Below, one piece after another: positions 1-17,300 of a stretch of DNA of 64,000 nucleotides (position 1 is its first letter; each line of letters starts with the position of its first letter). A program made the position numbers and the translations under genes. The notes beneath the pieces were generated by a model. It was given only the letters and a program-made list of their open reading frames with translations. It did no database searches and was not told the DNA's origin. The DNA comes from Streptomyces sp. NBC_00091. GTDB lineage: Bacteria > Actinomycetota > Actinomycetes > Streptomycetales > Streptomycetaceae. The stretch is taken from positions 372,001 through 436,000 of the forward strand of contig NZ_JAPEMA010000003.1 of NCBI RefSeq assembly GCF_026343185.1, written 5' to 3'.

Positions 1-3561
<3,561 letters not shown>

Positions 3562-3623
3562 CGGTGGGATCCCTCTCTGGGTGGGGCGGGGCCGGCGGGG
3601 CGGGGACGGGGGCGGCGGGGAGG

Positions 3624-6600
3624 TCAGGCGGCGGAGTCCCGCAGGGCCAGCTCGATCAGCGCTTCCGCGTCGAGTCCGTCGATGCGGTCGAGGGCGTCGT
3701 CACCTTCGCTGCCGCCGCTGTGGCCCCCATCGAACGTGCCGCCGCCTGAGCCCTGCTCGGGCGCGGACTCCGCCCCGGCCTGCGGGGCGAGCGCGAGGAG
3801 GGTGTCCAGCAGTCCCGCCCCGCGGAGCACGTCCAGCGGTACGGCCGCCAGCGCGGCCCGGATCCGGGCCTCCTCCGGGTCCCGGCCGCCCGTACCGCCT
3901 TCGGGCGTGAGGAGCTCGAGGAGGTGGCCGGCCACGGCGGAGGCCGTGGGGTGGTCGAAGACGAGGGTCGGGGGCAGTTTGCGGCCGGTGGCGGCGCTGA
4001 GGCGCTGGGCGAGCTCCCCGGCGGTGAGGGAGCTGAACCCGATGTCCTTGAAGGCCCCTTCGGGGTCGACGTCCTCGGGTCCGGCGTGGCCGAGGACGGC
4101 CGCGACGTCGCGGCGCACCCGGTCGAGGGCGATCTCGTACCGCTCGGCGGGATCGGCCGCGGCGAGCCGGCCGGGCAGGCCGTCGTCGTCGGCCGGCCGC
4201 GTGTCGTCCCCGGCGCCCGTGGCCTCGCGTACGCCGGGCAGTTCGCCGATGAGCGGGCTGGGCCGGAAGGCGGTGAACCCCTTCGCGAAGCGCGGCCAGT
4301 CCATGTCGGCGAGGGCGACGCACACGTCCTCGCGGTCCAGGGCCCGGCCGAGCGCCCGCACGGCCTGGACGGGGTCCATGGTGCGCAGCCCGCGGCTGCT
4401 GAGGAACTCCTCGCCCGCGCCCTCGCCCATACCGCCGCCGCCCCACAGGCCCCAGGCCACGGAGGTGGCGGTGAGGCCCTGGGCGCGCCGCTGTCCGGCG
4501 AGGGCGTCCAGGGCGGCGTTGGCGGCGCCGTAGGCGCTCTGGCCGCCGCTGCCCCACACTCCGGCGCCGGAGGAGTAGAGCACGAACGCGTCGAGTTCCA
4601 GGCCCTGTGCGCTGGTGAGTTCGTGCAGGTGGCGGGCGCCCGCGACCTTGCCGGCGTACACGTCGGCGAAGGAGGGGGTGCCGGTGTCGAGGAAGGCCTC
4701 GGAGTGCGGGATGCCGGCGGTGTGGAAGACGGCGGTCGGCGGGTGGGCCTCCAGGAGGGCTGCGAGCGCGGCCCGGTCGGAGACGTCACAGGCCGCGACG
4801 GTCACCTCGGCGCCCAGGGCGCGCAGTTCGGCGGCCAGCGCCTCGGCGCCGGGGGCGGCGGCGCCGCGCCGGCCGGTGAGGACGAGGTGCCCGGCGCCCG
4901 CTCCGGCGAGCCAGCGGGCCACGTGCGCGCCGAGGGCTCCGGTGCCGCCGGTGACCAGGACGGTGCCGCGCGGGGTGTACGTACGGCGGGTGGGGGTGCT
5001 GCCGGCCGGGACGAGCCGGCGCCCGTAGATGCCGGAGGGCCGTACGGCGATCTGGTCCTCGCCGCCGGGGGCGGTCAGGGCGCGGACCAGGCGCTGCCAG
5101 GCGCGGTCATCGGGGGCGGCGGGGAGGTCGACGAGGCCGCCCCACAGCAGCGGCTGCTCCAGGGCGATACCGCGTCCGAGGCCCCAGACCTGGGCCCCGG
5201 CGGACTCGGGTACCTCGCCCGGGGAGACCGCCGTGGCGCCGAGGGTGACGGTCCACAGCCGGGCCGTGAGGCCCGCGTCGGCGGCGGCCTGGGCGAGGAG
5301 GGCGGTACCGGTGACGGCGAGGGGCAGGTCGGGGTGGGCGGGGTGCGGGAGTTCGCCGGCTCCGAGCAGGGAGAGCACCCGGGTGACGCCGGTGTACGGG
5401 GCCAGGGCGGCGGCCAGCTCGGTACGGGTCACGGTGGCCGCGTCGACGGTGAGCCGTTCGGTACGGGCCCCGTGGCGGGTGAGCGCGGTCTCGGCGGCGT
5501 CGGCGAGGGCGGCGTCCGCGAGGGCCGTCTCGAGCCCGGCGGGGACCACCAGCAGGACCGGCCCGTCGAGCACGGCGGGGGCGTCGGCCCCGGTGAGGGC
5601 CTTCCAGGTGGTGCGGTAGCGCCAGGCGTCGATCCCGGCCGGCTCGGCGACGGCCCGGGCGGCGGCGGGGGCGGAGGGCTCCAGCCAGTGGTGGCGGTGC
5701 TGGAAGGGGTACGTCGGCAGGTCGACGCGGCGGGCGCCGGTCCCTTCGAAGAGGGAGGCCCAGTCGATGTCGGTGCCGCGTACGAACAGCTCGGCGGCGG
5801 AGGTCAGGAGCCGCTCCAGCCCGCCCTCGTCGCGGCGCAGGGAACCCACGGCGAGCACGTCGGCGGTCTCCTGGACGCCCATGGTCAGGACGGGGTGGGC
5901 GCTGGACTCCACGAAGGTGCCGAAGCCCTTGGCGAGCAGCACCTTGACGGTGTCCTCGAAGCGCACCGGCCGGCGCAGGTTGCGGTACCAGTACGCGGTG
6001 TCGAGGGCGGGCTCGCGGAGCAGGCCGCCGGTGACCGTGGAGTAGAAGGGAACCTCCGGACGGCGCGGGACGATCGGCGCGAGCACCTCCAGCAGCTCGG
6101 CCTCGATCCGCTCGACGTGCGCGGAGTGCGAGGCGTAGTCCACCGGCACCTGACGCGCCCGGATCCCCTCGGCGACGGCTTCGGCGACGAACGCGGCCAC
6201 CGCGTCGGCATCACCGGCCACGACCGTGCTCGACGGGCCGTTGACGGCGGCCACGTCCAGCCGGCCGGTCCAGCCCTTAAGCCGCTCCTCGACGTCCGCG
6301 AGCGGCAGCGGAAGGGAGGCCATCCCGCCCAGCCCCGCCAGCTCGCGCCCGATGACGGCGGCGCGCAGCGCGACGACCCGGGCCGCGTCCTCCAACGACA
6401 GGGCTCCGGACACGGCGGCGGCGGCGATCTCACCCTGCGAATGCCCGATGACCGCATCCGGCACCACACCCAGCGAACGCCACACCTCGGCCAGCGACAC
6501 CATCACGGCCCAGGTCACGGGCTGGACCACATCCACCCGGTCCAGCGAGCGGCCTTCCCTGACCACCTCGACCGCGTCGAAGTCCACGAAGGGCGCCAGC

Positions 6601-8324
6601 GCATCGGCACACTCGCGCATCCGGGCGGCGAACACCGGCGAGGACTCCAACAGCCCCGCACCCATCCCCACCCACTGCGTCCCCTGACCCGGGAACACCC
6701 ACGCCAGACGGCCGTTCGCGGCGGCCACACCCTCCACGGTGACCGGGCCCAGGGCCACCCGGCGGTGCTCGAACACCGACCGCGTGGTCGCCAGCGAGTA
6801 CGCGACGTCCAGCAGCGGCAGGTCCGCGGGCAGCCGTTCGGCCTGGGCGCGCAGCCCGGCCGCCGACCTGCCCGACAGCACCACCGGTACGACGGGCAGC
6901 TCGCGCACCGGCCCGGCGGCCTCGTCCACCGGCGCCGGCGCAGGCGCCTGCTCCAGGATCACGTGGGCGTTGGTCCCCGACACGCCGAAGGAGGACACGC
7001 CCGCCCGGCGCGGGCGGCCGCTCTGCGGCCACTCCCGGGTTTCGGTCAGCAGCTCGACGGCGCCCGCCTCCCAGTCCACCTGCGCGGACGGAGCGTCCAC
7101 GTGCAGGGTCTTGGGGAGCTTCCCGTGCTCGAGGGCCTTGACCATCTTGATGACGCCGCCCACACCGGCCGCGGCCTGGGCGTGCCCGATGTTGGACTTC
7201 AACGACCCCAGCCACAGGGGCTGTCCGGCGACGCGCGCGCTGCCGTAGGTGTCCATGAGGGCCTGGACCTCGATCGGGTCGCCCAGCTTGGTGCCGGTGC
7301 CGTGCGCCTCGACGGCGTCCACGTCGGCGGCGGTGACCTGGGCGTCGGCGAGGGCCTGGCGGATGACGCGCTGCTGGGCGGCGCCGCTGGGCGCGGTGAG
7401 CCCGTTGCTGGCGCCGTCCTGGTTGACGGCCGAGCCCCGCAGGACGGCCAGCACCCGGTGGCCCTTGCGTACGGCGTCGGAGAGCCGTTCCACGAGCAGG
7501 ATTCCGGCGCCCTCGCCGGGGCCGAAGCCGTCGGCGGCGTCGGCGAAGGCCTTGCAGCGGCCGTCGGCGGCGACTCCGCGCTGGCGGGAGAACTGGACGA
7601 AGACGGCGGGGGTGGACATGACGGTGACTCCGCCGGCCAGGGCGAGGTCGCATTCGCCGCGGCGCAGCGACTGGGCCGCCTGGTGGAGGGCGACCAGCGA
7701 GGAGGAGCAGGCGGTGTCGACGGTCACGGCCGGGCCCTCGAGGCCGAGGGTGTAGGAGATGCGGCCGGAGGTGAAGCTGACGACGCTGCCGGTGAGCAGG
7801 TCGCCCTCGAGCTGCGCGGACGGCTCGTGGACGCCGGAGGTGTAGCCGCCGTCCCAGGCGCCGACGAAGACCCCGGTGCGGGAGCCGTGCAGGGAGCGGG
7901 GGTCGATGCCGGCCCGCTCCAGGGCCTCCCAGGAGGTTTCCAGCAGCAGTCGCTGCTGGGGGTCCATGGCCACGGCCTCCCGGGGGGAGATCCCGAAGAA
8001 GCCCGGGTCGAAGGCTCCGGCGGCGTCGAGGAACCCCCCTTCGCGGCAGTAGGAGCGGCCGGCCGCGTCGGGGTCGGGGTCGTAGAGGCCCTCGACGTCC
8101 CAGCCGCGGTCGCCGGGGAACGGCGAGACGGCGTCGGTGCCGGTGGACACCAGCTCCCAGAGGGCTTCGGGGGTGTTGACGCCGCCGGGGAAGCGGCAGG
8201 CCATGCCGACGATCGCGATCGGCTCGTGAGCCTGGGCCTCCAGTTCCTTGAGGCGTTCGCTGGTGCGGTGCAGTTCGGTCGTGGCCCGCTTGAGGTACTC
8301 GCGGAGCTTCTCTTCGTGTCCCAT
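3624..8324 (-). CDS. Type I PKS, module 6 (KS-AT-KR-ACP)
   Basis: This 1566-residue protein is one complete extension module. It opens with a coiled-coil docking helix (about 1-33). The KS has Cys206. The AT has Ser629 in GHSQGE and YASH at 730-733, which predicts methylmalonyl-CoA. A full NADPH motif (TGGTGALG) and Tyr1265 mark an active KR. That KR lacks the LDD motif and has GVWGSGG, as in A-type ketoreductases. The ACP carries Ser1432 in GFSSL, where GFDSL is usual. The C-terminal tail differs from the DDE-[LI]-F tails of the three upstream proteins, so a separate docking pair with the module 7 protein is likely. ATG 8324 lies 32 bp after the previous gene. It matches TylGIV in size and domain order. 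Domain calls are direct; placement as module 6 rests on gene order. Confidence 0.95.
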   Translation of the reverse strand: MGHEEKLREYLKRATTELHRTSERLKELEAQAHEPIAIVGMACRFPGGVNTPEALWELVSTGTDAVSPFPGDRGWDVEGLYDPDPDAAGRSYCREGGFLDAAGAFDPGFFGISPREAVAMDPQQRLLLETSWEALERAGIDPRSLHGSRTGVFVGAWDGGYTSGVHEPSAQLEGDLLTGSVVSFTSGRISYTLGLEGPAVTVDTACSSSLVALHQAAQSLRRGECDLALAGGVTVMSTPAVFVQFSRQRGVAADGRCKAFADAADGFGPGEGAGILLVERLSDAVRKGHRVLAVLRGSAVNQDGASNGLTAPSGAAQQRVIRQALADAQVTAADVDAVEAHGTGTKLGDPIEVQALMDTYGSARVAGQPLWLGSLKSNIGHAQAAAGVGGVIKMVKALEHGKLPKTLHVDAPSAQVDWEAGAVELLTETREWPQSGRPRRAGVSSFGVSGTNAHVILEQAPAPAPVDEAAGPVRELPVVPVVLSGRSAAGLRAQAERLPADLPLLDVAYSLATTRSVFEHRRVALGPVTVEGVAAANGRLAWVFPGQGTQWVGMGAGLLESSPVFAARMRECADALAPFVDFDAVEVVREGRSLDRVDVVQPVTWAVMVSLAEVWRSLGVVPDAVIGHSQGEIAAAAVSGALSLEDAARVVALRAAVIGRELAGLGGMASLPLPLADVEERLKGWTGRLDVAAVNGPSSTVVAGDADAVAAFVAEAVAEGIRARQVPVDYASHSAHVERIEAELLEVLAPIVPRRPEVPFYSTVTGGLLREPALDTAYWYRNLRRPVRFEDTVKVLLAKGFGTFVESSAHPVLTMGVQETADVLAVGSLRRDEGGLERLLTSAAELFVRGTDIDWASLFEGTGARRVDLPTYPFQHRHHWLEPSAPAAARAVAEPAGIDAWRYRTTWKALTGADAPAVLDGPVLLVVPAGLETALADAALADAAETALTRHGARTERLTVDAATVTRTELAAALAPYTGVTRVLSLLGAGELPHPAHPDLPLAVTGTALLAQAAADAGLTARLWTVTLGATAVSPGEVPESAGAQVWGLGRGIALEQPLLWGGLVDLPAAPDDRAWQRLVRALTAPGGEDQIAVRPSGIYGRRLVPAGSTPTRRTYTPRGTVLVTGGTGALGAHVARWLAGAGAGHLVLTGRRGAAAPGAEALAAELRALGAEVTVAACDVSDRAALAALLEAHPPTAVFHTAGIPHSEAFLDTGTPSFADVYAGKVAGARHLHELTSAQGLELDAFVLYSSGAGVWGSGGQSAYGAANAALDALAGQRRAQGLTATSVAWGLWGGGGMGEGAGEEFLSSRGLRTMDPVQAVRALGRALDREDVCVALADMDWPRFAKGFTAFRPSPLIGELPGVREATGAGDDTRPADDDGLPGRLAAADPAERYEIALDRVRRDVAAVLGHAGPEDVDPEGAFKDIGFSSLTAGELAQRLSAATGRKLPPTLVFDHPTASAVAGHLLELLTPEGGTGGRDPEEARIRAALAAVPLDVLRGAGLLDTLLALAPQAGAESAPEQGSGGGTFDGGHSGGSEGDDALDRIDGLDAEALIELALRDSAA

Positions 8325-8356
8325 GTCTCGTCACCCGTCACGTGCTGTGCGGCGGT

Positions 8357-11300
8357 TCAGAACCGCTCGTCGATGAATGCGAAGATCTCGTCGTCGTCGG
8401 CGTCCTCGATGGACTCGGCGACGGACACCGGGTCGCCCGGGTCCGAGGGGCCGGTGGTGCCTCCGATGCCGTTCCACAGGCCGGTGAGGGCGGCGAGGCG
8501 GCCCGCGATCTCCTTGTGCGCCGTTTCGTCCGGGGTGGCGGCGGCCTGTCCGGTCAGGGCGCCGAAGAGGGCTTCCAGCCGGTCGAGTTCCGCCATGACG
8601 GAGGTCGCGCGGGCGTCCGCGGCGGCCGGGGCCGGCGGGGTGTCGTCCTGCGGGGCGAGTGCGCGGCGCAGGTGTCCGGCGAGGGCCGCCGGGGTGGGGT
8701 GGTCGAAGACCAGGGTCGCGGCCAGGCGCAGCCCGGTGGCGGCGGCGAGCCGGTTGCGCATCTCGACGGCGGTGAGGGAGTCGAAGCCGAGCTCCTTGAA
8801 GGCCCGGTCGACGGTGATGCCCTCGGGGCCGCCGTGGCCGAGTACGGCCGCGGCGTGGGCCCGTACCGCTTCGAGGATCAGTTCCTCCTGCTCGTCGGCG
8901 GGCAGGCCGGCGAGCCTGTCCGCCAGGGTCTCGGCGGCGGGGCCGCTCTGCCGGCCGGTGCCGCCCTGGGGGTCGGTGGCGCCGACGAGGGTGCTGAGGA
9001 AGGGCGGGACGGGCCCGGCGGCGCGCAGGGCCGCGTGGTTGAGCCGGATCGGGACCTGGAGGGGGCTGTCGACGGCCTGGGCGGCGTCGAAGAGCGCGAG
9101 GCCTTCGCTGTCGGTGAGGGGCATGACGCCGCCCCGGGCGAGGCGCCGGTGCATGCCGCTCTGGTCGAGGTGTCCGGCCATGCGGCTGTTGGTGGACCAC
9201 AGGCCCCAGGCGAGGGAGACGGCGGGCAGGCCCAGCGAGCGGCGGTAGCCGGCGAAGGCGTCGAGGAAGGCGTTGGCGGCGGCGTAGCCGCCCTGGCCGG
9301 GGCTGCCGAAGAGGGCGGACGAGGAGGAGTAGAGGACGAAGGCCGACAGGTCGAGGTCGCGGGTCAGTTCGTGCAGGTTGAGCACGGCGTCGACCTTGGG
9401 GTGCAGGACGGTGTCGAGGGCCTCGGGGGTGAGGGTGGGCAGGGTGCCGTCGGAGAGGACGCCCGCGGTGTGGACGATGCCGGTCAGGGGGTGTTCGGCG
9501 GGGATGGCGGCGAGCAGTTCGGCGAGCTGTTCGCGCTCGCCCGCGTCGCAGGCCCGTACGGTGACCCGGGCGCCGAGTGCGGAGAGTTCGGCGGCGAGTT
9601 CGGGGGCGCCGTCGGCTTCGGGTCCCTGGCGGCCGGCGAGTACGAGGTGGCGTACGCCGTGTCCGGTGACGAGGTGGCGGGCGACGGCGCTGCCGAGGGT
9701 GCCGGTGCCGCCGGTGACGAGGACCGTGCCGTGGGGTCCGAAGGACGGCGGCATGGTCAGGACGAGCTTGCCGGTGTGCCGGGCCTGGCTGAGGGTGCGG
9801 AACGCCTCGCGGGCGTGGCGGATCTCGTGGACGGTCAGCGGCAGGGGCTCGAGGATGCCCGCCTCGAAGAGCGCGAGGAGTTCGCGGAGCATCTCGCCGA
9901 CCGTTTCGGGGCCCGCCTGGACCAGGTCGAAGGCCTGGTAGCGGGTGCCGGGGTGGTCGGCGGCGACGGTCTGCGGGTCGCGGACGTCGGCCTTGCCGAG
10001 TTCGAGGAAGTGGCCGCCGCGGGGCAGCAGGCGCAGGGAGGCGTCGACGAACTCCCCGGCGAGGGAGTTGAGGACGATGTCCACGCCCCGGCCGCCGGTG
10101 CGCTCGAGGAACTCCTCCGCGAAGGCGGTGGTGCGGGAGTTGGCGAGGGCCTCGTCGGCGAGGCCGAAGCCCCGCAGGGTGTCCCATTTGCCGGTGCTGG
10201 CGGTGGCGTACACGGTGAGGCCGTGGTGGCGGGCCAGCTGGAGGGCGGCCATGCCGACGCCGCCGGCTGCGGCGTGGATCAGCAGGGACTGGCCGGGGGT
10301 GGCCTTGGCGAGGCGGGTGAGGGCGTACTGGGCGGTGAGGAACACCGCCGGGACGGAGGCGGCCTGGGCGTAGGTCCAGCCGGCGGGGACCGGGGCGACC
10401 ATGCGGTGGTCGGCGACGGCGTGGGGGCCGAAGCCGCCGGTCCACATGCCCAGGACCCGGTCGCCGGGGGCGAGTCCGCTCACGCCGGGGCCGACCTCGG
10501 TGACGACGCCCGCGCCTTCGGCGCCCATGACGGGGTCGCCGGGGTACATGCCGAGGGCGATGAGGGTGTCGCGGAAGTTGATGCCGGCGGCGCGTACGGA
10601 GATCCGTACCTGGCCCTCCTCCAGGGGGGCCAGGGTGTCGGCGGCGGGGGCGAGGCGCAGGCCTTCCAGGGTGCCGGTGCCGCTGGTGGCGAGCCGCCAG
10701 GCGGGGGTGTCGGCGGGCGGTACGAGGAGGTCCGCGCGGCCCGCCGCGTCGCCGTGGCCGGTCCCGTCGCCGGGGCGGGCCAGGCGGGGGGCGCGTACGG
10801 CGGCGCCGCGGACGGCGAGCTGCGGTTCGGCGGAGGCGAGGGCGGCGCCGAGGGCGGCCCCGTCGGTGTCGGCGGCCGGGTCGAGGTCGAGGAGGGCGAA
10901 GCGGCCGGGTTCCTCGGACTGGGCGGAGCGGATCAGGCCCCAGAGGGTGGCGGTGGCCGGGTCGCCGACGTGCTCGTCGGGCCCGGCGGCGACGGCGCCC
11001 CGGGTGACGAGGGTGAGGGTGGTGCCGGCGAGCCGGTCGCCGGCGTCCAGCCAGGCCTGGGCGAGGTCCAGGGCCCGGTGGGTGACGGCGTGGGCGGCGC
11101 CGGCGTCGGGCCGGGGGTGGTGCGGGAAGGAGACGGCGACGGTGTCGGGGGCCCCGCCGGCGGCGGCGGCCTCCAGCAGCGCGGGCAGGTCCGGGTACCA
11201 GTCGCCGTGGCCGCCGGCGCCCTCCAGGGCGGCGAGGACCTTGGCGTGGTCCTCGCCGACGACGGCGATGCGGCGTACGGGCGGGGCCGCGGGGGTGTGC

Positions 11301-14300
11301 TGCCGCTCCCAGGTGACCTCGTACAGGGATCCGTTGCGCTTGCCGCTGCCGGCGGGTCCGGCCGCGGCGGCGAGCTGCTCGTCGGAGACGGTGCGGACGA
11401 GGAGTTCGGCGATGTCGAGGACGGGGCGGCCCTCCTCGTCGGTGCAGCGCAGGCTGACGGCGTCCGCGCCGGCGGGGGTGACGGACACCCGCAGCCGGTC
11501 GGCGCCCTCCGCGTGCAGGCGTACGCCGCGCACGGCGAAGGGCATGCGGGCGCGGCCGTCGTCGGGGAAGAACGCGCCGAGGCTCATGGCCTGGAGCGCG
11601 GCGTCCAGGAGCGCGGGGTGGAGGCCGAAGCCGGCGGACGCCTCGCGGGTCTGTGCCGGGAGGGCGACCTCGGCGTGGACGGCGGTGCCTTCGCGCCAGC
11701 CGTCGCGGAAGCCGCGGAAGTGCGGCCCGTAGTCGTAGCCGCGGGCGGTGAACTCCTCGTAGAAGGCGTCGGGTGCGGGCCGCCCGGCGGGGCGGGCGGC
11801 GGGCGCCGGCCAGGGGGCGGGCGCGGCCGGCGGGGTGTCCGCGGCGGGGGCGACGACGGCTTCGGCGTGCCGCTGCCAGGGGGAGCCGGGGGCGGCGCCC
11901 GCCTCGCGGGAGTGGACGGTGAGGGTGCGCCGGCCGTCCTCGGCGGCGGCGGTGACGAGCAGGCGCAGCTCCACGGCCCCGTTGTCGGGCAGCACCACGG
12001 GGGCCTGGAGGATCAGCTCGTCGAGGTGGCCGCAGCCGGACTGCCGCCCGGCCCACAGGGCCAGGTCGACGAGGGCGGCGCCGGGCAGCAGGACGGTGCC
12101 CAGCAGGGCGTGGTCGGCGAGCCACGGGTGGGTGTCGGCGCCGACGCGGGCCGTGTAGACCACGGACCCGGACTCGGGGAGTTCGACTCCGCCGCCGAGC
12201 AGGGGGTGGCCGGCCTCGTGGAGGCCGATGGAGGCGGCGTCGCCGCGCCGGGCGGGCGCGTTGTACCAGTAGCGCTCGCGCTGGAAGGGGTAGGTGGGCA
12301 GCTCGACGCGGCGGGAGCCGGTGCCGAAGAGGGCGTCGGCGTCGATCTCGACGCCGCTGACGTGGGCCATGCCGAGGGCCGCGCCGAACCAGCGGGCGCC
12401 GCCCTTGTCGCGGCGCAGCGTGCCGAGGACGGAGGCGCGGGCGCCGGTGTCGGCGACGGTCTCCTGGAGGGAGGTCGCGAGCATCGGGTGGGGGCTGGGC
12501 TCGAGGAAGACCTCGTGGCCGTCGGCGACGAGGGACCGGGTGGCCTCCTCGAAGAGGACGGGTTCGCGCATGTTGCGGTACCAGTACGCGCAGTCGAGGG
12601 CGGCGGTGTCGAGGAGCCCGCCGGTGACGGTGGAGTAGAAGGGGATCTCGCCGCTGCGCGGGGACACCGGGGCGAGGGCCTCCATCAGCTGGTCCTTGAG
12701 GGCGTCGACCTGGGCGGAGTGCCCGGCCGTGTCCACGCCGGGGATGGCGCGGGCGTGGACGCCTTCGGCGGTCAGCTCGTCGAGGAGTTCGCGCAGCGCG
12801 GCGGGCTCTCCGGCGACGGCGGCGGTGCCGGGGCTGTTGACGGCGGCCACGGACAGCCGGTCGCCGAAGCGGGCGAGGCGGGTGCGCAGTTCCCCGGGGG
12901 CCAGCGAGACGGCGATCATGCCGCCCTTGCCGGCGAGGGTCAGCCAGGCCTGGCTGCGCAGGGCGACGATGCGGGCGGCGTCGTCCAGGGACAGGCCGCC
13001 GCTGACGTACGCGGCGGCGATCTCGCCCTGGGAGTGGCCGACGACGGCCGACGGGTGGACGCCGAGGGAGCGCCAGGCGGCGGCCAGCGACACCATCATC
13101 GTGAACAGGACGGGCTGGACGACGTCGACGCGGCCGAGCGAGGGCGCGCCGGGCACCTGCCGCAGGACGTCCATGACGGACCAGTCCAGGTAGGGGGCGA
13201 GGGCGGCGTCGCAGGCGGCGGCGCTGTCGCGGAAGGCGGGCGAGCGGTCGAGGAGGCCCTCGGCCATGGCGGGCCACTGGGAGCCCTGTCCGGGGAAGAC
13301 GAAGGCGATCCGGTCGCCGGGTCCGGCGGCTCCGCGCAGTACGGCCAGGTGCGGGCGGTCCTGGGCGAGGGCGTTGAGGGCGTCGAGGAGTTCCTCGCGG
13401 CTCTCGCCGATGACGGCCGCCCGCTGTTCGAAGCGGGAGCGGGCCGTCAGCAGGGTGTATCCGGCGTCGGCGGGGTGCAGGCCGGGGTGTTCGAGGAGTC
13501 CGGCGCGCAGCCGGGCCGCCTGGGCGCGCAGTGCGGTGTCGGAGCGCGCGGACAGCAGCAGCGGGACGGTGACCTCCTCCCACCACTCGGTGCCGGCTTC
13601 GGGGGCGGGGGCGCTCTCCTCGCCGGGTGCGGTGGCGGCGGGTGCTTCCTCCAGGATGACGTGGGCGTTGGTGCCGCTGATGCCGAAGGCGGAGACGGCG
13701 GCGCGGCGCGGCAGGTCGCCCTGCGGCCAGTCGAGGTCGTCGGTGAGCAGGGACACCGCTCCGGAGGACCAGTCGACGCGGGGGGTGGGTGCGTCGACGT
13801 GCAGGGTGCGGGGCAGGGTGCCCCCGCGCAGGGAGAGGACCATCTTGATGACGCCGGCGACGCCGGCGGCGGCCTGGGTGTGGCCGATGTTGGACTTCAC
13901 GGAGCCCAGCCACAGCGGGTCGCCCTCGGGGCGGCCCTCGCCGTAGGTGGCGAGGACGGCCTGGGCCTCGATGGGGTCGCCGAGTTCGGTGCCGGTGCCG
14001 TGGGCCTCGACGGCGGAGACCTCGTGGGGCTCGAGGCCGGCGTCGGCGAGGGCCTGGCGGATGACGCGCTGCTGGGAGGGGCCGTTGGGGGCGGTCAGGC
14101 CGTTGCTGGCGCCGTCCTGGTTGACGGCCGAGCCGCGGATCACGGCGAGGACGGGGTGGCCGTGGCGCCGCGCGTCGGAGAGCCGCTCGACGAGGAGCAT
14201 GCCGGCGCCCTCGCCGAGGGCGACGCCGTCGGCGCCGGCCGCGAAGGCGCGGGAGCGGCCGGTGGGCGACATGACGCGCTGGCGGGAGAACTCGACGAGC

Positions 14301-17300
14301 ATCTCGGGGGTGGACATGACGGTGGCGCCGCCGACGAGGGCCAGCCCGCATTCGCCGCGCCGCAGGGACTGCACGGCCAGGTGCAGGGCCACCAGGGACG
14401 CCGAGCAGGCCGTGTCGACGGTGACGGCCGGGCCCTCGAGGCCGAAGACGTAGCTGAGCCGCCCGGACATCACGCTGGCGGAGTTGCCGGTGCCGAGGTA
14501 GCCGTCGAAGTCCTCGTCGCCGTTCTGCAGCAGCGGCATGTAGTGCTGGCCGTTGGTGCCGACGAAGACGCCGGTGCGGCTGCCGCGCAGCACGGTGGGG
14601 TCGAACCCGGCGCGCTCCAGGGCCTCCCAGGAGGTTTCCAGCAGGAGCCGCTGCTGCGGGTCCATGGCGAGGGCCTCGCGGGGCGAGATGCCGAAGAACT
14701 CCGGGTCGAAGTCGGGGGCCTCGTGCAGGAATCCGCCTTCGCGGACGTACGTACGGCCCTTCGCGTCGGGGTCGGGGTCGTAGAGGCCCTCCAGGTCCCA
14801 GCCGCGGTTCGTCGGGAAGGTGCTGATGGCGTCGCCGCCGCCGCGCAGCAGCTGCCACAGCTCGTCGGGGGTGTTGATGCCTCCGGGGAAGCGGCAGGCC
14901 ATGGCGACGATCGCGACGGGCTCGGCGTCCCCGCCGGCGGGTGCGGCCGCGAACGCGGCGGACGCCTCCTCGGCCTCCTCCTCGGTGCCCGACGCCAGCT
15001 CCTGGAGGTGGCGGGCGACGGCGGCGCTGGTGGGGTGGTCGAAGACGAGGGAGGGCGCCAGTTCCAGACCGGTGGCCTCGCGGAGCCGGTTGCGCAGCTC
15101 CACGGCGGTCACCGAGTTCAGGCCGAGTTCCCGGAAGGCCCGGTCGGGGGTGATCCCGTCGGGGCTGGTGTGGCCGAGTACGGCCGCCACGTGCGAGCGC
15201 ACCAGCCGCAGCAGCTCGCGCCGCTGCTCGTCGGCCTGCTTCCCGCGCAGGGCGCCGGCGATGCGGGCCGCACCGCCCTGCCCGGCCCCGGCGGCGGCCT
15301 GCTCGGCCGCGCGCAGGGCGCGTACGGCGGGCAGTTCGTCCAGCAGCGCGCAGGGGCGGGCGGCGGTGTAGGCGGCGGCGAAGCGCGCCCAGTCGACGTC
15401 GGCGACGGCGATGCCCGTGTCCCGGCGTCCCACGACCGCGTCGAGCGCGTCGAGGGCCCGCTCCGGGTCCAGGAACTCCAGGCCGGCGAGCCGCATCCGG
15501 TCGGCGGCGGGGCCGGTGAGGGCGCCCTGCCAGGGGGTCCAGGCCACCGAGGCGGCGGGCAGCCCGCGCCCGCGCCGGGCTTCGGCGAGGGCGTCGAGGT
15601 GGGCCGTACCGGCGGCGTAGCCGCTCTGGCCGGCGCCGCCCCACACCCCGGCGACGGAGGAGAAGACGACGAAGGCGTCGAGTTCCGTGCCGTCGAGCAG
15701 GGCGTCGAGGCGGCCGGCGAGACCGGTCTTGGCGGTGACGGCGGCGGCGAAGCCCTCCATCGTGGTCTCGGCGAGGGCGGTCGGCGCGGGCGTCGGCGGG
15801 GCGACGTAGACGGCGGACGGCGTGTGCAGGGCGAGGAGTTCGCGCAGCGCGGCGTCGTCGCCGAGGTCGCGGGCGTCGAGGGTGACCCGGTCCGCGAGAC
15901 CGGCGAGTCCGGCGCGGAGCGCGTCCGCGTCGGGGAGGGCCGGGGCCTCGGCGGCGAGGACGACCCGGTCGGCGCCGGCGGCGAGGAGCCTGCGGGCCAG
16001 CGGCCCGCCGACGGTGGCGAGGTCCCCGACGAGCAGGACGGTGCCGCGCGGGCCGGCGGCCCCGGGGGCGGGGGCGAGGGCGGCCGGGACGAGCCGGCGG
16101 CCGTAGGTGCCGGAGGGGCGTACGGCGATCTGGTCGTCGGCGCCGGGGGTGGCGAGGACGGTGGCCAGCCGCTGGTAGGCGCGGGCGTCGGGCTGTGCGG
16201 GCAGGTCGACGAGACCGCCCCACAGGGAGGGCAGTTCGAGGGCGGCGACCCGGCCGAAGCCCCAGGTCTGGGCGGCGGCGGGCGACGGGGACTCGGCGGG
16301 CGACACGGCGACCGCGCCCCGGGTGGCGGCCCACAGCCGCGCCCCGGCGCCGGCGTCGGCGGCCGCCTGGGTGAGGGCGAGGGTGGCGGCGAGTCCGAGC
16401 GGGACGCCGGGGTGGCCGGGGTGCTCGCCCTCGGTGAGGGCCAGCAGCGACAGGATGCCGCTGAGCTGCGGGGTCTCCCGGCGGGAGGCGGCTTCGGCGA
16501 GGGCGGCGCGCAGCAGGGACCGGTCGGCGTGGACGGGGTCGATGACGAGGGTCTCGACGGTGGCGCCCCGGCCGGTGAGGGCCTCGCGGGCGAGTTCGGC
16601 GCTCGCGGAGCCGGCCGGGTTGTCGGGCAGCACGATCAGCCACCGGCCGGAGAGCCGGGCGGCGCTCTCGTCGGAGCGCAGGCTCTTCCAGGTGACGCGG
16701 TAGCCGAGCCCGCTCCCCTCCCCGCCGTCGGGGCGGGCGGCGGGGGCGGCGGCGGGGCCCGCGGGCAGCCAGTGGTGGGTCCGCTGGAAGGCGTAGGTCG
16801 GCAGGTCGACGGGGCGGGCGCCGGTCCCTTCGAAGAGGGAGGCCCAGTCGATGTCGGTGCCGCGTACGAACAGTTCGGCGGCGGAGGTCAGGAGGCGCTG
16901 GAGGCCGCCCTCGTCGCGGCGCAGGGACCCGGTGGTGAGTACGGGGGCGCCGGCGGCTTCGGCGGTCTCCTGGATGCCCATGGTCAGGACCGGGTGGGCG
17001 CTGGATTCGACGAAGGTCCCGAAGCCCTTGGCCATCAGGCCCTTGACGGTGTCCTCGAAGCGCACCGGCCGGCGCAGGTTGCGGTACCAGTACGAGGCGT
17101 CGAGGGTGGTGGTGTCGACCGCTTCGGCCGTCACCGTGGAGTGGAAGGGGATCGTGGCGCGGCGCGGGGTGACCGGGCCGAGGACCTCGAGGAGTTCGGC
17201 CTCGATCCGCTCGACGTGCGCGGAGTGCGAGGCGTAGTCCACGGGCACCTGGCGGGCCCGGATCCCCTCGGCGACGGCTTCGGCGACGAACGCGGCCACG

